From a virus, in IMG/VR virus record IMGVR_UViG_3300021961_000573, positions 1 through 25,566 of that record: a DNA stretch of 25,566 nt; one strand, 5' to 3'. The translations under genes and the position numbers were made by a program. The notes under the pieces are model-generated. The model was not told where the DNA came from and did no database searches. It saw nothing but the letters and a program-made list of their open reading frames with translations. Shown piece by piece: positions 14,580 through 23,874 of this stretch. Numbering within the stretch: position 1 is the first letter of the stretch; each line of letters opens with the position of its first letter.

Positions 14580-17500
14580 ATGCAGAAGACTGATTTAAAT
14601 ATCACTCCATACTATGATGATTTTAGTGAAGATAAGAACTTTCAAAAAGTATTATATAGAGCTGGTAGACCTCTTCAAGCAAGAGAGTTAACACAAACTC
14701 AATCAATACTTCAAAATCAAATAGAAAGATTTGGTAATCACTTCTTTAAAGAGGGTTCTATTATTCAAGGAGCTCAGACAGATGTTAGTATGGATTACTA
14801 CTATGTCAAAGTGTCATCTGCAAACCCTAACTCACTTGGTGATTCAAATGTAGAAACATACAGAACATCATCACATTTATCTTTTATAAGAGGTAAAACT
14901 TCAGGTGTAATTGCTCAAATCTTCGCATCATCAGCTGAAACTTCAGATGATCCACTTACACTTTTTGTGAAATACTATTCACAAGGTACAGACTCAACAA
15001 ACTCAACTTCTTTTGTAGCAAATGAAGAATTAGAATTTGTAACACTAGATTCTAATGGTAGTGCTACTGCAACTTCAAGTAATAATGAATTTTCAGTCTT
15101 AGCAAGTACAGAGACACCAAATGGTCGTGCTTCAATCGCAAACATTTCAGAAGGTGTGGTGTTCTTAAGAGGTTTCTTCTGTAAAGTAGAGGCACAACAA
15201 TTAATCTTAGAAAAATATTCTGGTAAACCATCATATAGAGTTGGTTTAAAAATAACAGAACAGATTATTACATCAGCAAATGACAGTTCACTTTTAGACA
15301 ACGCAACAGGAACAAATAACGAAAATGCTGCTGGTGCAGATAGATTAAAACTATCATTAATTCTTTCAAAATATCTTTTAACAGATACAGATGATGTAAA
15401 CTTTGTAGAGTTTGTAAGAGTTAATAATGGTACTATCGAATTATCAATTCAAAATCCAATCTACAACGAAATAGAAAACACACTTGCAAGAAGAACTTTT
15501 GATGCAAACGGTGACTTTGTTGTTAGACAATTCACTCACTCACTTAGAGAACACTTAGACGATACAATAAACAGAGGTTATTATACTTCTACAAATGGTG
15601 GTGACGAAACAAAAGTAGTCATGCAAGTATCACCAGGTAAAGCATATGTAAAAGGTTACGAAATAGAGAAGATTGGTACGACACCTATTACATTAAACAA
15701 GGCAAGAACAACAGTTTCATTAGATAATGCAAACACACCTATTAGATTAGGAAATTTTTTACGAGTAACTAATGCACACTCATTACCTGAGTTTGGTAAC
15801 GAAACAGGTACAGATGCACAAAGTCCATTTCAATATTGCAAATTATGGCCAAGTGTTATATCAAGTGCAGGTACAGAAAACTCAGAAGATCATATCGGTT
15901 TTGCAAGAGTTAGAGACATCACTTTAAATACAGGAACAGATACATCAAATGTTTATGATAATTCTTCTAAATGGGAATTATCAATGTTTGACATTAAGAT
16001 GTTTACTAAGATATCTTATTCTGGTCATTCAGGAACAGCACAAGTTGGTGATAAGATAACAGGTTCATCTTCTGGTGCAACAGGTATACTTGCATACGAT
16101 AATAATTCAAATGCCATATATTTGCACGATGTTGTAGGAAACTTTACAACTTCAGACGCTTTATCTTCTGAAGGTGCTGGTAATTTTTCAATCACTTCTG
16201 GTCAGAATACTGCAGTTAGAGACTACAACATTGATAGAGTAAGATCGATCACACAAAATCCAAAAGAGACAAGTAGAGAAACATTTACTGCTGATTTAGT
16301 AGTTGATGCAGAATTTTCACTTGCTGGTACTATTACATTTACAAATGCAAGTGCAACTGTTACAGGTTTTGGTACAAGATTTGCAGCTCAAATAAAAGAA
16401 GGCGATAAGATTTATAATCCTGGTAATTCAGAATACTTAATAGTATCATCTGTAACAAGTGATACATCTCTTACTCTTACAGGTAATGCTGGCGGTGGTT
16501 ATCAAGGTAAATCAACTAGATTTAGAACACAATTATACAACCAAGATCAAACAGCAAACATATTTGCATGGCCAAGAGACTTTGTAAAATCACATACTGC
16601 AGAATCAGTTACCATTAGAAGACAACAAGTATTAACAGTTGATGGATCTGGCACATTTACATTAAGCACAGGTTCAAACGGAACATTTGGTTCAGTTAAT
16701 ACAGATAACTTCACTCTTGCTGTTATCGAACAAAAATCTTCAGGCACACCTGATTACAGTAATGGTGATTTATTAAACATAGAAGATTTTACAATATCAG
16801 GACCTACCTCTTCAGGTACAGGTCAAACTTTAACAGTTCAAGGTTTAACCAATGACGATGGTGCAATTATTAAAGCAACATTTACTGTTACTGTAACTGA
16901 TCCTGTTAATAGATCAAAAACACTTAGACAAGGCAGATTACTCAAAGTTGGTAGTAGTAGAACTGCAGGTGGTTTTTATGGAACTGCATATAATGATTCT
17001 GAAATATCACTTGGTGTTTCGGACATTCATAAAATTCGTGCAGTTTACATGGGTACAACACCATTACCACCTAGTGCAACACTAAACAGTATCAGTGGCA
17101 CTTTCACGCTATACGAAACAGTCGTAGGACAAACTTCAGGCGCAAGAGCAACATTAATTGATTATAATGGTTCAAGTGCAACATCATATTGGTATTACAC
17201 AAACGCAGAAAAATTTGTAGATGGTGAAACAATTGTTGGTCAAACTTCATCAGCATTTTGTACAATAAGTGGTGTATCACAGGGTTCACAAAATATTGTA
17301 AGTCGTTATTTCTTTGATGATGGTCAAAGAGATGGTTACTATGATTTAGGTAAATTAATTAGAAAACCAGGCAATCCTGCACCTAATGAGCCTATTTTAA
17401 TCGTATTTGATTACTTCACATCAACAGGAAGTGGGGACTTTTATGATATCAATTCTTATGGTTCAATAGACTATGATGATATTCCTGTATATTCACCAAA

Positions 17501-20500
17501 CAAAGTCGATTTGGGTGGTTTAGAACCTGATGGCACATTTGAATTATCTGATTGTGTAGATTTTAGACCAAATGTAGGACAAATTTTAGGTACTACAACA
17601 TTCTCATCTGATACACCAGATGTATCATCACCTATTGATTTGAGTAATAGTACGAGTGGTGCAGTTTACTCACCATTCTCATATGTAGATGGTAGATCGT
17701 TCTTATCATCTAGATCAGGTATTACAGCAACAGGTGCAAATGCAGTGGACACACCAGTTAATCAATCAAGTGTCATTGGTGACATTGATTTTTATGTGAG
17801 CAGAATAGATAAAGTATATCTACATAAATCTGGTAAATTTCAAATTGCAACTGGAGACCCAGCACTTACACCAACAAAACCAAAATCAGTTGATGATTGT
17901 ATAGAACTATTTGAAGTAACAATTCCTGCTTACACAAAATCTTTAAATGACATTAAAGTAAGATCAAAGGATCATAGACGATTCACAATGTCAGACATTG
18001 GTAAGATTAATAACCGTGTAACAAACCTTGAAAGAATTACATCTCTTTCTCTTTTAGAAAAAGATGTACAAGGTAAACAAATTTTAGATGCCGATGGTTT
18101 CGATAGATTCAAATCAGGTTTCTTAGTAGATAACTTTAGAGGTCACAAAGTTGGCGATGTATTCCATCCAGATTATAATTGTAGTATTGATGGTAAGAAA
18201 GGACATTTGAGACCAAAATCATTTCAACAGTTTTTTGATGTCTCTTTAGACACTTCTACATCAAGTAATTACACAAAAACAGGTGATTTAATTACATTGC
18301 CTTATACTCAATACTCTTGGATAAATCAAAGTAAGGCATCTAGATCAATCAATGTAAACCCATATAATGTTTACGCTTTTGTTGGTAGTGTTAAACTAAC
18401 TCCTGCTACAGATATATGGCAAGACACTGAAAGATTGCCAGATGTAAGAATCAATAGAGAAGGTACCTTTGACGCTATGAAAGCGAAAAACGATATTGGT
18501 ACTGTATGGAACGATTGGCAAACAACATGGATTGGTGAACCTACAGTTACATCAACCGAAACAGTATCACAAGAAAATGGATATTGGGAAGGTGACCCAA
18601 CACAAGGTGGTCAATGGGTTGCAGGTTCAGAAACAAGAAGAGAAATTACTGAAACACCAGAGAATCAAACAAGAACTGGTATTATAACATCAGTAGTTGA
18701 AGACTTTGTAGAAACAAGAAACGATAGAACCGTTTCAGTTTCAATTGTTCCATTTATGAGAGCAAGAACAATTGAAATTGATGCAAAAGGTTTGAAACCA
18801 AGTACAAACCACTATTTCTTCTTTGATGGTATCAGAGTTGATGCATATGTAAGACCATACAGTGCAACTTACTCACAAGATGGTGGTGTAACAGTTTCAT
18901 CTGGTGTTAAAACAGATGGTAACGGTAGACTTCGTGCATACTTTGAATTACCGAATAATACATCTCAAAGTTTCCCAACAGGTTCAAGAAAATTACAAAT
19001 AACTTCAAGTTACTATGATTTACCAGCGCCTGCATCACACGGTAGTGCTATCTATCAGGCACAAGGTTTATTACAATCTAACCAAACAGAAATTACTTCT
19101 ACACGAAATGGTAGAGTTATATTTGAAGCAATATCAGATTCAAGACAAATTATTAAAACAGGTGAACAATTAAATCAATATGCTTGGGATACAAATGCAC
19201 CTGCAGTAGATCAAAATCCACCAAACAATGGTGGTGTAGATGATCCTATTGATCCACCAGATGTTGATGATCCAAATCCTAGAGATAGAGGTTCAGATCA
19301 AGAAACTCCACCATTTAGAAGAGGTAGAGGGATAGATATAGATGGTGGTTACATGGATCCCCTTGCACAATCATTTATGGTTGATGCAGCTACAGGTATT
19401 ATGTTAACATCTATTGATGTTTACTTTAGAACAAAATCAGATAGTTTACCTGTAACAGTTGAAATTAGAAACATGGTGAACGGTTATCCAGGTCAAATTA
19501 TTCTACCGTTCTCACAAACAACACTTACACCTGCTGAAGTTAATGTATCAGAAGATGGTGCAACTGCAACAACATTTACATTTGAATCGCCTGTCTTCTT
19601 AGAAGAAGGTAAAGAATACTGTTTTGTGGTTCTCTCAAATTCAAACGATTATGAAGCATTCATTTCTAGAATGGGTGAAACTGATCTTAAAACAGGACAA
19701 ACAATCTCAGGTCAACCATATGCTGGTTCACTATTCTTATCTCAGAATGCATCAACTTGGACTGCAGAACAAACAGACGATTTGAAATTTAATTTAAAAG
19801 CTGCTAAGTTTGATACTTCAAAAACATCAAATCTTGTTTTTGAAAATGATGCACTATCTTCAAGTAGATTGCAAGAAAATCCAATTCAAACATTTAGTGG
19901 TCAAACATATGTGAAAGTATTTAATTATTCACATGGTATGTACTCAACATCATCTAATGTTATATTAACACAGGTAGAGGGCGATAAAGAAGGCGTGATA
20001 TTAAACATATCTCACACTTCTTCAGGAACATTACCTGTTGCTGGTACATATTCTAGTCAGTCAACCACAGATACAGTTGGTACTGGTACAGGTTGTACAG
20101 TAGAAATTGTAATCAGTGGTACTGCTGGTAATGAAGTTATTGATAGTGTCAAAATAGAGAATGGTGGTTCAGGTTATACAACATCATCTTCATTAACAAT
20201 CACAAACTTAGGTGGCGAAACTAATACGATCACTATAGATGTAGATACAGTTGGTAACACACTAGGTGGAATACCAGTTGATGCAATTAATGCTACATAT
20301 ACTGCTATTGCAAATATTGGTATGGATTCATTTACAGTAATACCTGATCTTTCATCATATGACTTTGTATCAGGTTATTCTGCCTCATCTTCAACAATAG
20401 GTGGCGGTAGAAATGTTAGATCAACCAGAAACTATTACTTTGATGTCATTCACACTATAATACCTAATATATTATTTGCAGATACAAGAATATTCTCATC

Positions 20501-21191
20501 AATATATGGAACATATATGGATACACCAGAGGGAACAAACTTTGGTACAGTTTATAACAGACAAACAAGTTTAACAAAGATTACATTGAATGATAATTCA
20601 TTCTTAGGAAGTCCTAGAATAGTTGCATCACCCATCAATGAAACTAATGAGATGTCTTCAAAGAAATCATTTAAAATTGATTTACAGTTGAAATCTTTTA
20701 ATGCTAATGTGTCACCAATCATTGATGTTGCAACAATAGGTTGTTTAGGTATTATGAACAGATTGAATAATATAGATTCATCTAGTGATGTACCAACAGG
20801 CACAACTTATATTGCATCAACTGAACCTGATGGTGATAACAATGCATTTGTTTACTGTACTAAGAAAGTAAACCTAAAAACACCTGCAACTGCTATTAGA
20901 GTAGCTGCAGATATTTTCAGACCATCAGGAAACGAAGTTAAGTTATTATATAAAGTGTTAAAGAATGATGACAATACACCTTGGGATGATATTGGCTGGA
21001 ATTATTTTAACTCAGATGGTTCTGCAGATGTTTCAATACCTGCAGATGGCAAAAACTTTAAAGAATACGAATTTACTGCAGAAGACTTGGCAGAGTTCAG
21101 TGCATTTGCAGTTAAGATAGTAGGACAAGGAAACAATACAAGTAGAGTACCAGTGATATCTGCTTTAAGATGTATTGCACTTGCAACATAA
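14580..21191 (+). CDS. Giant DUF4815-type baseplate/virion protein (2203 aa)
   Basis: The N-terminus is the DUF4815 signature of marine T4-like virion proteins: ITPYYDDFSEDKNFQKVLYR (residues 8-27), then QARELTQTQSILQNQIERFG (residues ~33-52). Several beta modules follow: GDKITGSSSGATGIL (near 16040), a GTITFTNASATVTGFGTRF module (residues ~583-645) and ETVVGQTSGARATLI (near 17120). A conserved block with YNVYAFVGSVKLTPATDIW lies near residue 1264. An acidic Pro-rich linker at residues ~1540-1585 (DDPIDPPDVDDPNPRDRG) separates a C-terminal half opening MDPLAQSFMVDAATGIMLTSIDVYF (residue ~1592), which resembles a lectin-like jelly roll. A GGSGY segment sits at ~1862. The position after gp8 fits a peripheral wedge or pin role like T4 gp9-gp10. 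This is inferred, not proven. Confidence 0.82.
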   Translation: MQKTDLNITPYYDDFSEDKNFQKVLYRAGRPLQARELTQTQSILQNQIERFGNHFFKEGSIIQGAQTDVSMDYYYVKVSSANPNSLGDSNVETYRTSSHLSFIRGKTSGVIAQIFASSAETSDDPLTLFVKYYSQGTDSTNSTSFVANEELEFVTLDSNGSATATSSNNEFSVLASTETPNGRASIANISEGVVFLRGFFCKVEAQQLILEKYSGKPSYRVGLKITEQIITSANDSSLLDNATGTNNENAAGADRLKLSLILSKYLLTDTDDVNFVEFVRVNNGTIELSIQNPIYNEIENTLARRTFDANGDFVVRQFTHSLREHLDDTINRGYYTSTNGGDETKVVMQVSPGKAYVKGYEIEKIGTTPITLNKARTTVSLDNANTPIRLGNFLRVTNAHSLPEFGNETGTDAQSPFQYCKLWPSVISSAGTENSEDHIGFARVRDITLNTGTDTSNVYDNSSKWELSMFDIKMFTKISYSGHSGTAQVGDKITGSSSGATGILAYDNNSNAIYLHDVVGNFTTSDALSSEGAGNFSITSGQNTAVRDYNIDRVRSITQNPKETSRETFTADLVVDAEFSLAGTITFTNASATVTGFGTRFAAQIKEGDKIYNPGNSEYLIVSSVTSDTSLTLTGNAGGGYQGKSTRFRTQLYNQDQTANIFAWPRDFVKSHTAESVTIRRQQVLTVDGSGTFTLSTGSNGTFGSVNTDNFTLAVIEQKSSGTPDYSNGDLLNIEDFTISGPTSSGTGQTLTVQGLTNDDGAIIKATFTVTVTDPVNRSKTLRQGRLLKVGSSRTAGGFYGTAYNDSEISLGVSDIHKIRAVYMGTTPLPPSATLNSISGTFTLYETVVGQTSGARATLIDYNGSSATSYWYYTNAEKFVDGETIVGQTSSAFCTISGVSQGSQNIVSRYFFDDGQRDGYYDLGKLIRKPGNPAPNEPILIVFDYFTSTGSGDFYDINSYGSIDYDDIPVYSPNKVDLGGLEPDGTFELSDCVDFRPNVGQILGTTTFSSDTPDVSSPIDLSNSTSGAVYSPFSYVDGRSFLSSRSGITATGANAVDTPVNQSSVIGDIDFYVSRIDKVYLHKSGKFQIATGDPALTPTKPKSVDDCIELFEVTIPAYTKSLNDIKVRSKDHRRFTMSDIGKINNRVTNLERITSLSLLEKDVQGKQILDADGFDRFKSGFLVDNFRGHKVGDVFHPDYNCSIDGKKGHLRPKSFQQFFDVSLDTSTSSNYTKTGDLITLPYTQYSWINQSKASRSINVNPYNVYAFVGSVKLTPATDIWQDTERLPDVRINREGTFDAMKAKNDIGTVWNDWQTTWIGEPTVTSTETVSQENGYWEGDPTQGGQWVAGSETRREITETPENQTRTGIITSVVEDFVETRNDRTVSVSIVPFMRARTIEIDAKGLKPSTNHYFFFDGIRVDAYVRPYSATYSQDGGVTVSSGVKTDGNGRLRAYFELPNNTSQSFPTGSRKLQITSSYYDLPAPASHGSAIYQAQGLLQSNQTEITSTRNGRVIFEAISDSRQIIKTGEQLNQYAWDTNAPAVDQNPPNNGGVDDPIDPPDVDDPNPRDRGSDQETPPFRRGRGIDIDGGYMDPLAQSFMVDAATGIMLTSIDVYFRTKSDSLPVTVEIRNMVNGYPGQIILPFSQTTLTPAEVNVSEDGATATTFTFESPVFLEEGKEYCFVVLSNSNDYEAFISRMGETDLKTGQTISGQPYAGSLFLSQNASTWTAEQTDDLKFNLKAAKFDTSKTSNLVFENDALSSSRLQENPIQTFSGQTYVKVFNYSHGMYSTSSNVILTQVEGDKEGVILNISHTSSGTLPVAGTYSSQSTTDTVGTGTGCTVEIVISGTAGNEVIDSVKIENGGSGYTTSSSLTITNLGGETNTITIDVDTVGNTLGGIPVDAINATYTAIANIGMDSFTVIPDLSSYDFVSGYSASSSTIGGGRNVRSTRNYYFDVIHTIIPNILFADTRIFSSIYGTYMDTPEGTNFGTVYNRQTSLTKITLNDNSFLGSPRIVASPINETNEMSSKKSFKIDLQLKSFNANVSPIIDVATIGCLGIMNRLNNIDSSSDVPTGTTYIASTEPDGDNNAFVYCTKKVNLKTPATAIRVAADIFRPSGNEVKLLYKVLKNDDNTPWDDIGWNYFNSDGSADVSIPADGKNFKEYEFTAEDLAEFSAFAVKIVGQGNNTSRVPVISALRCIALAT

Positions 21192-21192
21192 T

Positions 21193-21405
21193 ATGGGTGA
21201 TTATGCAAAAGTTGATGGACATTCATCTCTAATTAGAGATAACGAATCAACTGCTGTTATTAATACAGATATAGAAGCATATTATTTAGCAAGAAAAAGA
21301 AAAGAGATGTTTAAGACTCAAATAAATGAAATAAATACACTAAAGGAAGAAGTTAACAATATTAAAAACATTCTTCTGCAACTAGTAGAGAAAATAAATG
21401 GCTAA
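21193..21405 (+). CDS. Small coiled-coil virion-associated protein (70 aa)
   Basis: The product starts MGDYAKVDGHSSLIRDNES, then a short Thr/Asn turn and a helix from residue ~30 with the heptad pattern KEMFKTQINEINTLKEEVNNIKNILLQLVEKING, a likely trimeric or dimeric coiled coil. Proteins with the VDGHxxLxRD start and coiled-coil end are common in T4-like marine phages next to fibre genes; I know no proven function. I chose ATG 21193, one base after the previous stop, over 21175, which lies inside the upstream gene. It overlaps the following gene by 8 nt, so the two are coupled. It could act as an oligomerisation adaptor or fibre chaperone (inference). Confidence 0.85.
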   Translation: MGDYAKVDGHSSLIRDNESTAVINTDIEAYYLARKRKEMFKTQINEINTLKEEVNNIKNILLQLVEKING

Positions 21406-22492
21406 GACAGTAGACAATTTCAGTACTATAGAAAACTTCAGAACGAAGTATAACGAGCTCGCTACAGATGTAGGTGATATTTCTGGTCTTAGAGATACTA
21501 TAAAAAATCAGAACGGCGGAACACTTGTTGATGCCGTTAATGCTATAGAAGATAAAGTATTTTTCTTCCAAGAATATCAGTATACTGCAACTTCAAGTCA
21601 GACTCAATTTACAGGCGATGATTTATCAGGCAATTCTCTGCAATTCAAACAAAATAGAATTCAAGTATTTAAAAACACCAATCACTTAATAGAAGATGTA
21701 GACTTTACAATTGGTACACCTTCTGGTAGTTTCTATACATCAATCACCTTAACTACAGGTGCAACCGCAGGTGATAAAATTGTAATCTACTCATTCACAG
21801 GTTCATTTGAAGGAACAGCAACAGCACAAGGTTCAGTAGGATACTTTGTAGAGTCAGCACAAAACACAATTTATAACTCAAATGATAATGGTATCATTCT
21901 AAATGGTGATAACTCAACACCAACAACTGTATTACAATCAGGTTTTACAATTCAACTTGCAGGTAAAACATATGCAGAAGATAACATAGAACTTGCAAGT
22001 GGTAAAAGTTTTGTAGGTAATATAACTGGTAATGTAACAGGTACCGTATCTAGTATTGCAAACCATGATTTAGGCGCTTTAGGTAATGTTTCTTCAACTG
22101 CAGCTTCTAATGGTCAATTGTTGATCTATAATTCTTCAACAAGTCAATGGGAACCTGATGATCAACCTGCAAACTATACTAATGAACAAGCACAAGATGC
22201 AGCTGCATCTATGATCACAAGTGCTACTCACAGTAACATCACTGTTACATATGATGATAATGCAAACACACTTTCGTTCTCTGCAGCTGCCCAATATGGT
22301 GACTCAGATGTTCAATCTTATCTTTCAGGAGGAGATGGTCTTACTTTAGGTGGTTCTGGTGAATTTAGCGTAAACACAAGTAACGGCGTAAAAATAAGTA
22401 GTGATAGTGTTGTATTAGACTATGAAACAACTAGCACTACACCCTCAAGTGTGGGATCAACAGCCACAGGTCATTTGTGGTTTGTGATTTAA
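21398..22492 (+). CDS. Tail-fibre-like structural protein (364 aa)
   Basis: The N-terminal ~60 residues are helical (NFSTIENFRTKYNELATDVG, then DAVNAIEDKVFFFQEY), a segment seen at the start of fibre-like proteins of marine myoviruses. Residues ~60-140 carry a beta module with SQTQFTGDDLSGN, IQVFKNTNHLIEDVDFTIG and AGDKIVIYSFTG. A repeat-like SFVGNITGNVTGTVSSI follows, then LGALGNVSSTAASNGQLLIYNSSTSQW (near residue 225), a shaft motif shared with the 71-aa protein at 24875. The end (STATGHLWFVI) is compact and hydrophobic. It overlaps the coiled-coil gene by 8 nt. It is probably a virion fibre or baseplate-attached shaft; receptor specificity cannot be read. Confidence 0.82.
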   Translation: MAKTVDNFSTIENFRTKYNELATDVGDISGLRDTIKNQNGGTLVDAVNAIEDKVFFFQEYQYTATSSQTQFTGDDLSGNSLQFKQNRIQVFKNTNHLIEDVDFTIGTPSGSFYTSITLTTGATAGDKIVIYSFTGSFEGTATAQGSVGYFVESAQNTIYNSNDNGIILNGDNSTPTTVLQSGFTIQLAGKTYAEDNIELASGKSFVGNITGNVTGTVSSIANHDLGALGNVSSTAASNGQLLIYNSSTSQWEPDDQPANYTNEQAQDAAASMITSATHSNITVTYDDNANTLSFSAAAQYGDSDVQSYLSGGDGLTLGGSGEFSVNTSNGVKISSDSVVLDYETTSTTPSSVGSTATGHLWFVI

Positions 22493-22508
22493 TGAAAAAT
22501 GGTGAATA

Positions 22509-23621
22509 ATGGCAGACGAAATTTATATAAACACAGGAAGCACATTTCAACAACCTTATAATGCTAGGCAACCTGCTAATGCTCAACAACCATATATAGC
22601 AAACGCTCAACAGCCTTATCCTTATATTGCTAATGCACAACAGCCATACATTGCTAATGCACAACAGCCTTATCCATATATTGCGAATGGACAGCAACCC
22701 TATATAGCAAGTGCTCAACAACCGTATCCGTATATTGCTAATGCACAACAACCGTATATTGCTAATGCACAACAACCTTATCCATATATTGCGAATGGAC
22801 AGCAACCCTATATAGCAAACGCTAGATCGCCATTTACTTATTCTAGACAGGCACAACAACCATATCCTTACATAGTAAATGCTAGATCACCGTTTACTTA
22901 TCAGGTGCCATTTATAACTCAGCAACCATACACTTTTAATGCTAGAACGCCATTTACTTATCAGGCACAGGGTCGTGTGCCTGCAAGTGCCCAACAACCA
23001 TACACCTTTAGTGCGAGAAGACCTGCAGTAGGTAGAGTACCTTACATCTATGCAGGTGATACAAGTTATATTGGTTCGAGTGGTTTAATTATAGATGATT
23101 GGGCTGAAACAAGTTCTGGATCTGTTACTTCAGTTGCTGGTGTTGTAATTTATGCTTTCTACAGTAGTGCTAGTGAAATTCAACTAAAAGCACACATTTA
23201 CTCTGCTGAGGATACTAGTTGGTACGACACTTCAAATGTGATTCAGGATCCTACTGCAGGAATTGATTTACCAACAAACAATTTATTATACAAAATAGAA
23301 GATGTTGCAAGTGGTTATACTGTTAGATTCTCTGTAAGTGGTGGCACTACAACTACAGGAGATGGTATAGCTTCTGTAACAGGTTATCCTAATAGTCCTG
23401 CAACTGCTTCCATGAGTACTGTTATAGGATCAATTTCAACAACAGTTATAAGAGGAGTTCTCTTTAGATTTTCATCTCTTGCTGGTGATGGTGAATCTAC
23501 AAGTGGTGATGCTCTATTTGATAATGTTCAATTTATTTTTGAAAAATCAGGTTCAACAACTTTTACAAAAACCTTTGATATCTTCTGTAACACTAGTGCA
23601 GATTCTTATGGAGGGCAATAG
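22509..23621 (+). CDS. Gln/Pro/Tyr repeat protein with beta-rich C-terminal domain (370 aa), putative adhesin
   Basis: I recognise no named family. After MADEIYINTGSTF, residues 14 to ~180 are repeats. Residues 26-97 are four 18-residue units, each an 8-residue QQPYIANA followed by a 10-residue QQPYPYIANA (N/S and A/G vary). Later units shift to RSPFTYSRQA and RTPFTYQAQG. The repeats contain no Cys, Trp or acidic residues. Residues ~185-370 are a Ser/Thr/Gly-rich beta domain (GLIIDDWAETSSGSV, ending TFDIFCNTSADSYGG). GGTGA lies 3 nt before the ATG. It is followed after two bases by a small gene and then a second repeat protein. The likely role is a proline-spaced fibre stalk with a C-terminal binding head; this is inference from composition and location. 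Confidence 0.85.
   Translation: MADEIYINTGSTFQQPYNARQPANAQQPYIANAQQPYPYIANAQQPYIANAQQPYPYIANGQQPYIASAQQPYPYIANAQQPYIANAQQPYPYIANGQQPYIANARSPFTYSRQAQQPYPYIVNARSPFTYQVPFITQQPYTFNARTPFTYQAQGRVPASAQQPYTFSARRPAVGRVPYIYAGDTSYIGSSGLIIDDWAETSSGSVTSVAGVVIYAFYSSASEIQLKAHIYSAEDTSWYDTSNVIQDPTAGIDLPTNNLLYKIEDVASGYTVRFSVSGGTTTTGDGIASVTGYPNSPATASMSTVIGSISTTVIRGVLFRFSSLAGDGESTSGDALFDNVQFIFEKSGSTTFTKTFDIFCNTSADSYGGQ
22584..22799 (+). repeat. Four tandem 54-bp units coding 8+10-residue QQPY repeats
   Basis: Each 54-bp unit encodes QQPYIANA plus QQPYPYIANA. Codons vary between units (CAA/CAG; CCA/CCT/CCG/CCC; GCT/GCA/GCG), so the protein pattern is better kept than the DNA. Two blocks 108 bp apart are nearly identical, pointing to one recent duplication. 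Degenerate repeats extend on both sides (about 22548-23050). Confidence 0.9.
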
Positions 23622-23623
23622 AT

Positions 23624-23872
23624 ATGGCAGTAACATTTACTATTGATAATGTAGAATTGATAAGTACAATACATACTACAAAAAATGAAGATGGTGTTGT
23701 AATAAACACTTTTGAAAAGGATAAAACCTCTGCAACGGTAACTTTTACAGATGGTACTAATTCTGTTACTAGAACTTATAGTATTCGTTCTGGTTATGAA
23801 GATTCTGATAATTTCAATGAAAGATTACAAACTATTGCAAGTTTTTTAGAAACAGAGGTGTGGAGTAGTTAG
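23624..23872 (+). CDS. Small unknown protein between two repeat-protein genes (82 aa)
   Basis: I do not recognise this product. MAVTFTIDNVELISTIHTTK and SATVTFTDGTNSVTRTYSIR are amphipathic beta strands, and the C-terminus (DNFNERLQTIASFLETEVWSS) is a likely amphipathic helix. It has no signal peptide, Cys or metal motif. The upstream stop is overlapped by a good ribosome site (GGAGGG, about 23611), and the spacing is two bases on either side, so it is co-translated with both repeat proteins. It could be a small structural partner or an assembly factor for them; nothing in the sequence decides. Confidence 0.8.
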   Translation: MAVTFTIDNVELISTIHTTKNEDGVVINTFEKDKTSATVTFTDGTNSVTRTYSIRSGYEDSDNFNERLQTIASFLETEVWSS

Positions 23873-23874
23873 AG

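Noticed and set aside
22584-22799. CRISPR-like array
   Set aside because: The repeats are contiguous and in frame, with no unique spacers; they encode peptide repeats.
22437-22859. A 140-aa minus-strand open frame with LLCISNIRIRLL-type repeats
   Set aside because: It is the reverse reading of the QQPY repeat array; its repeats follow from the plus-strand repeats and it lacks a ribosome site or promoter.
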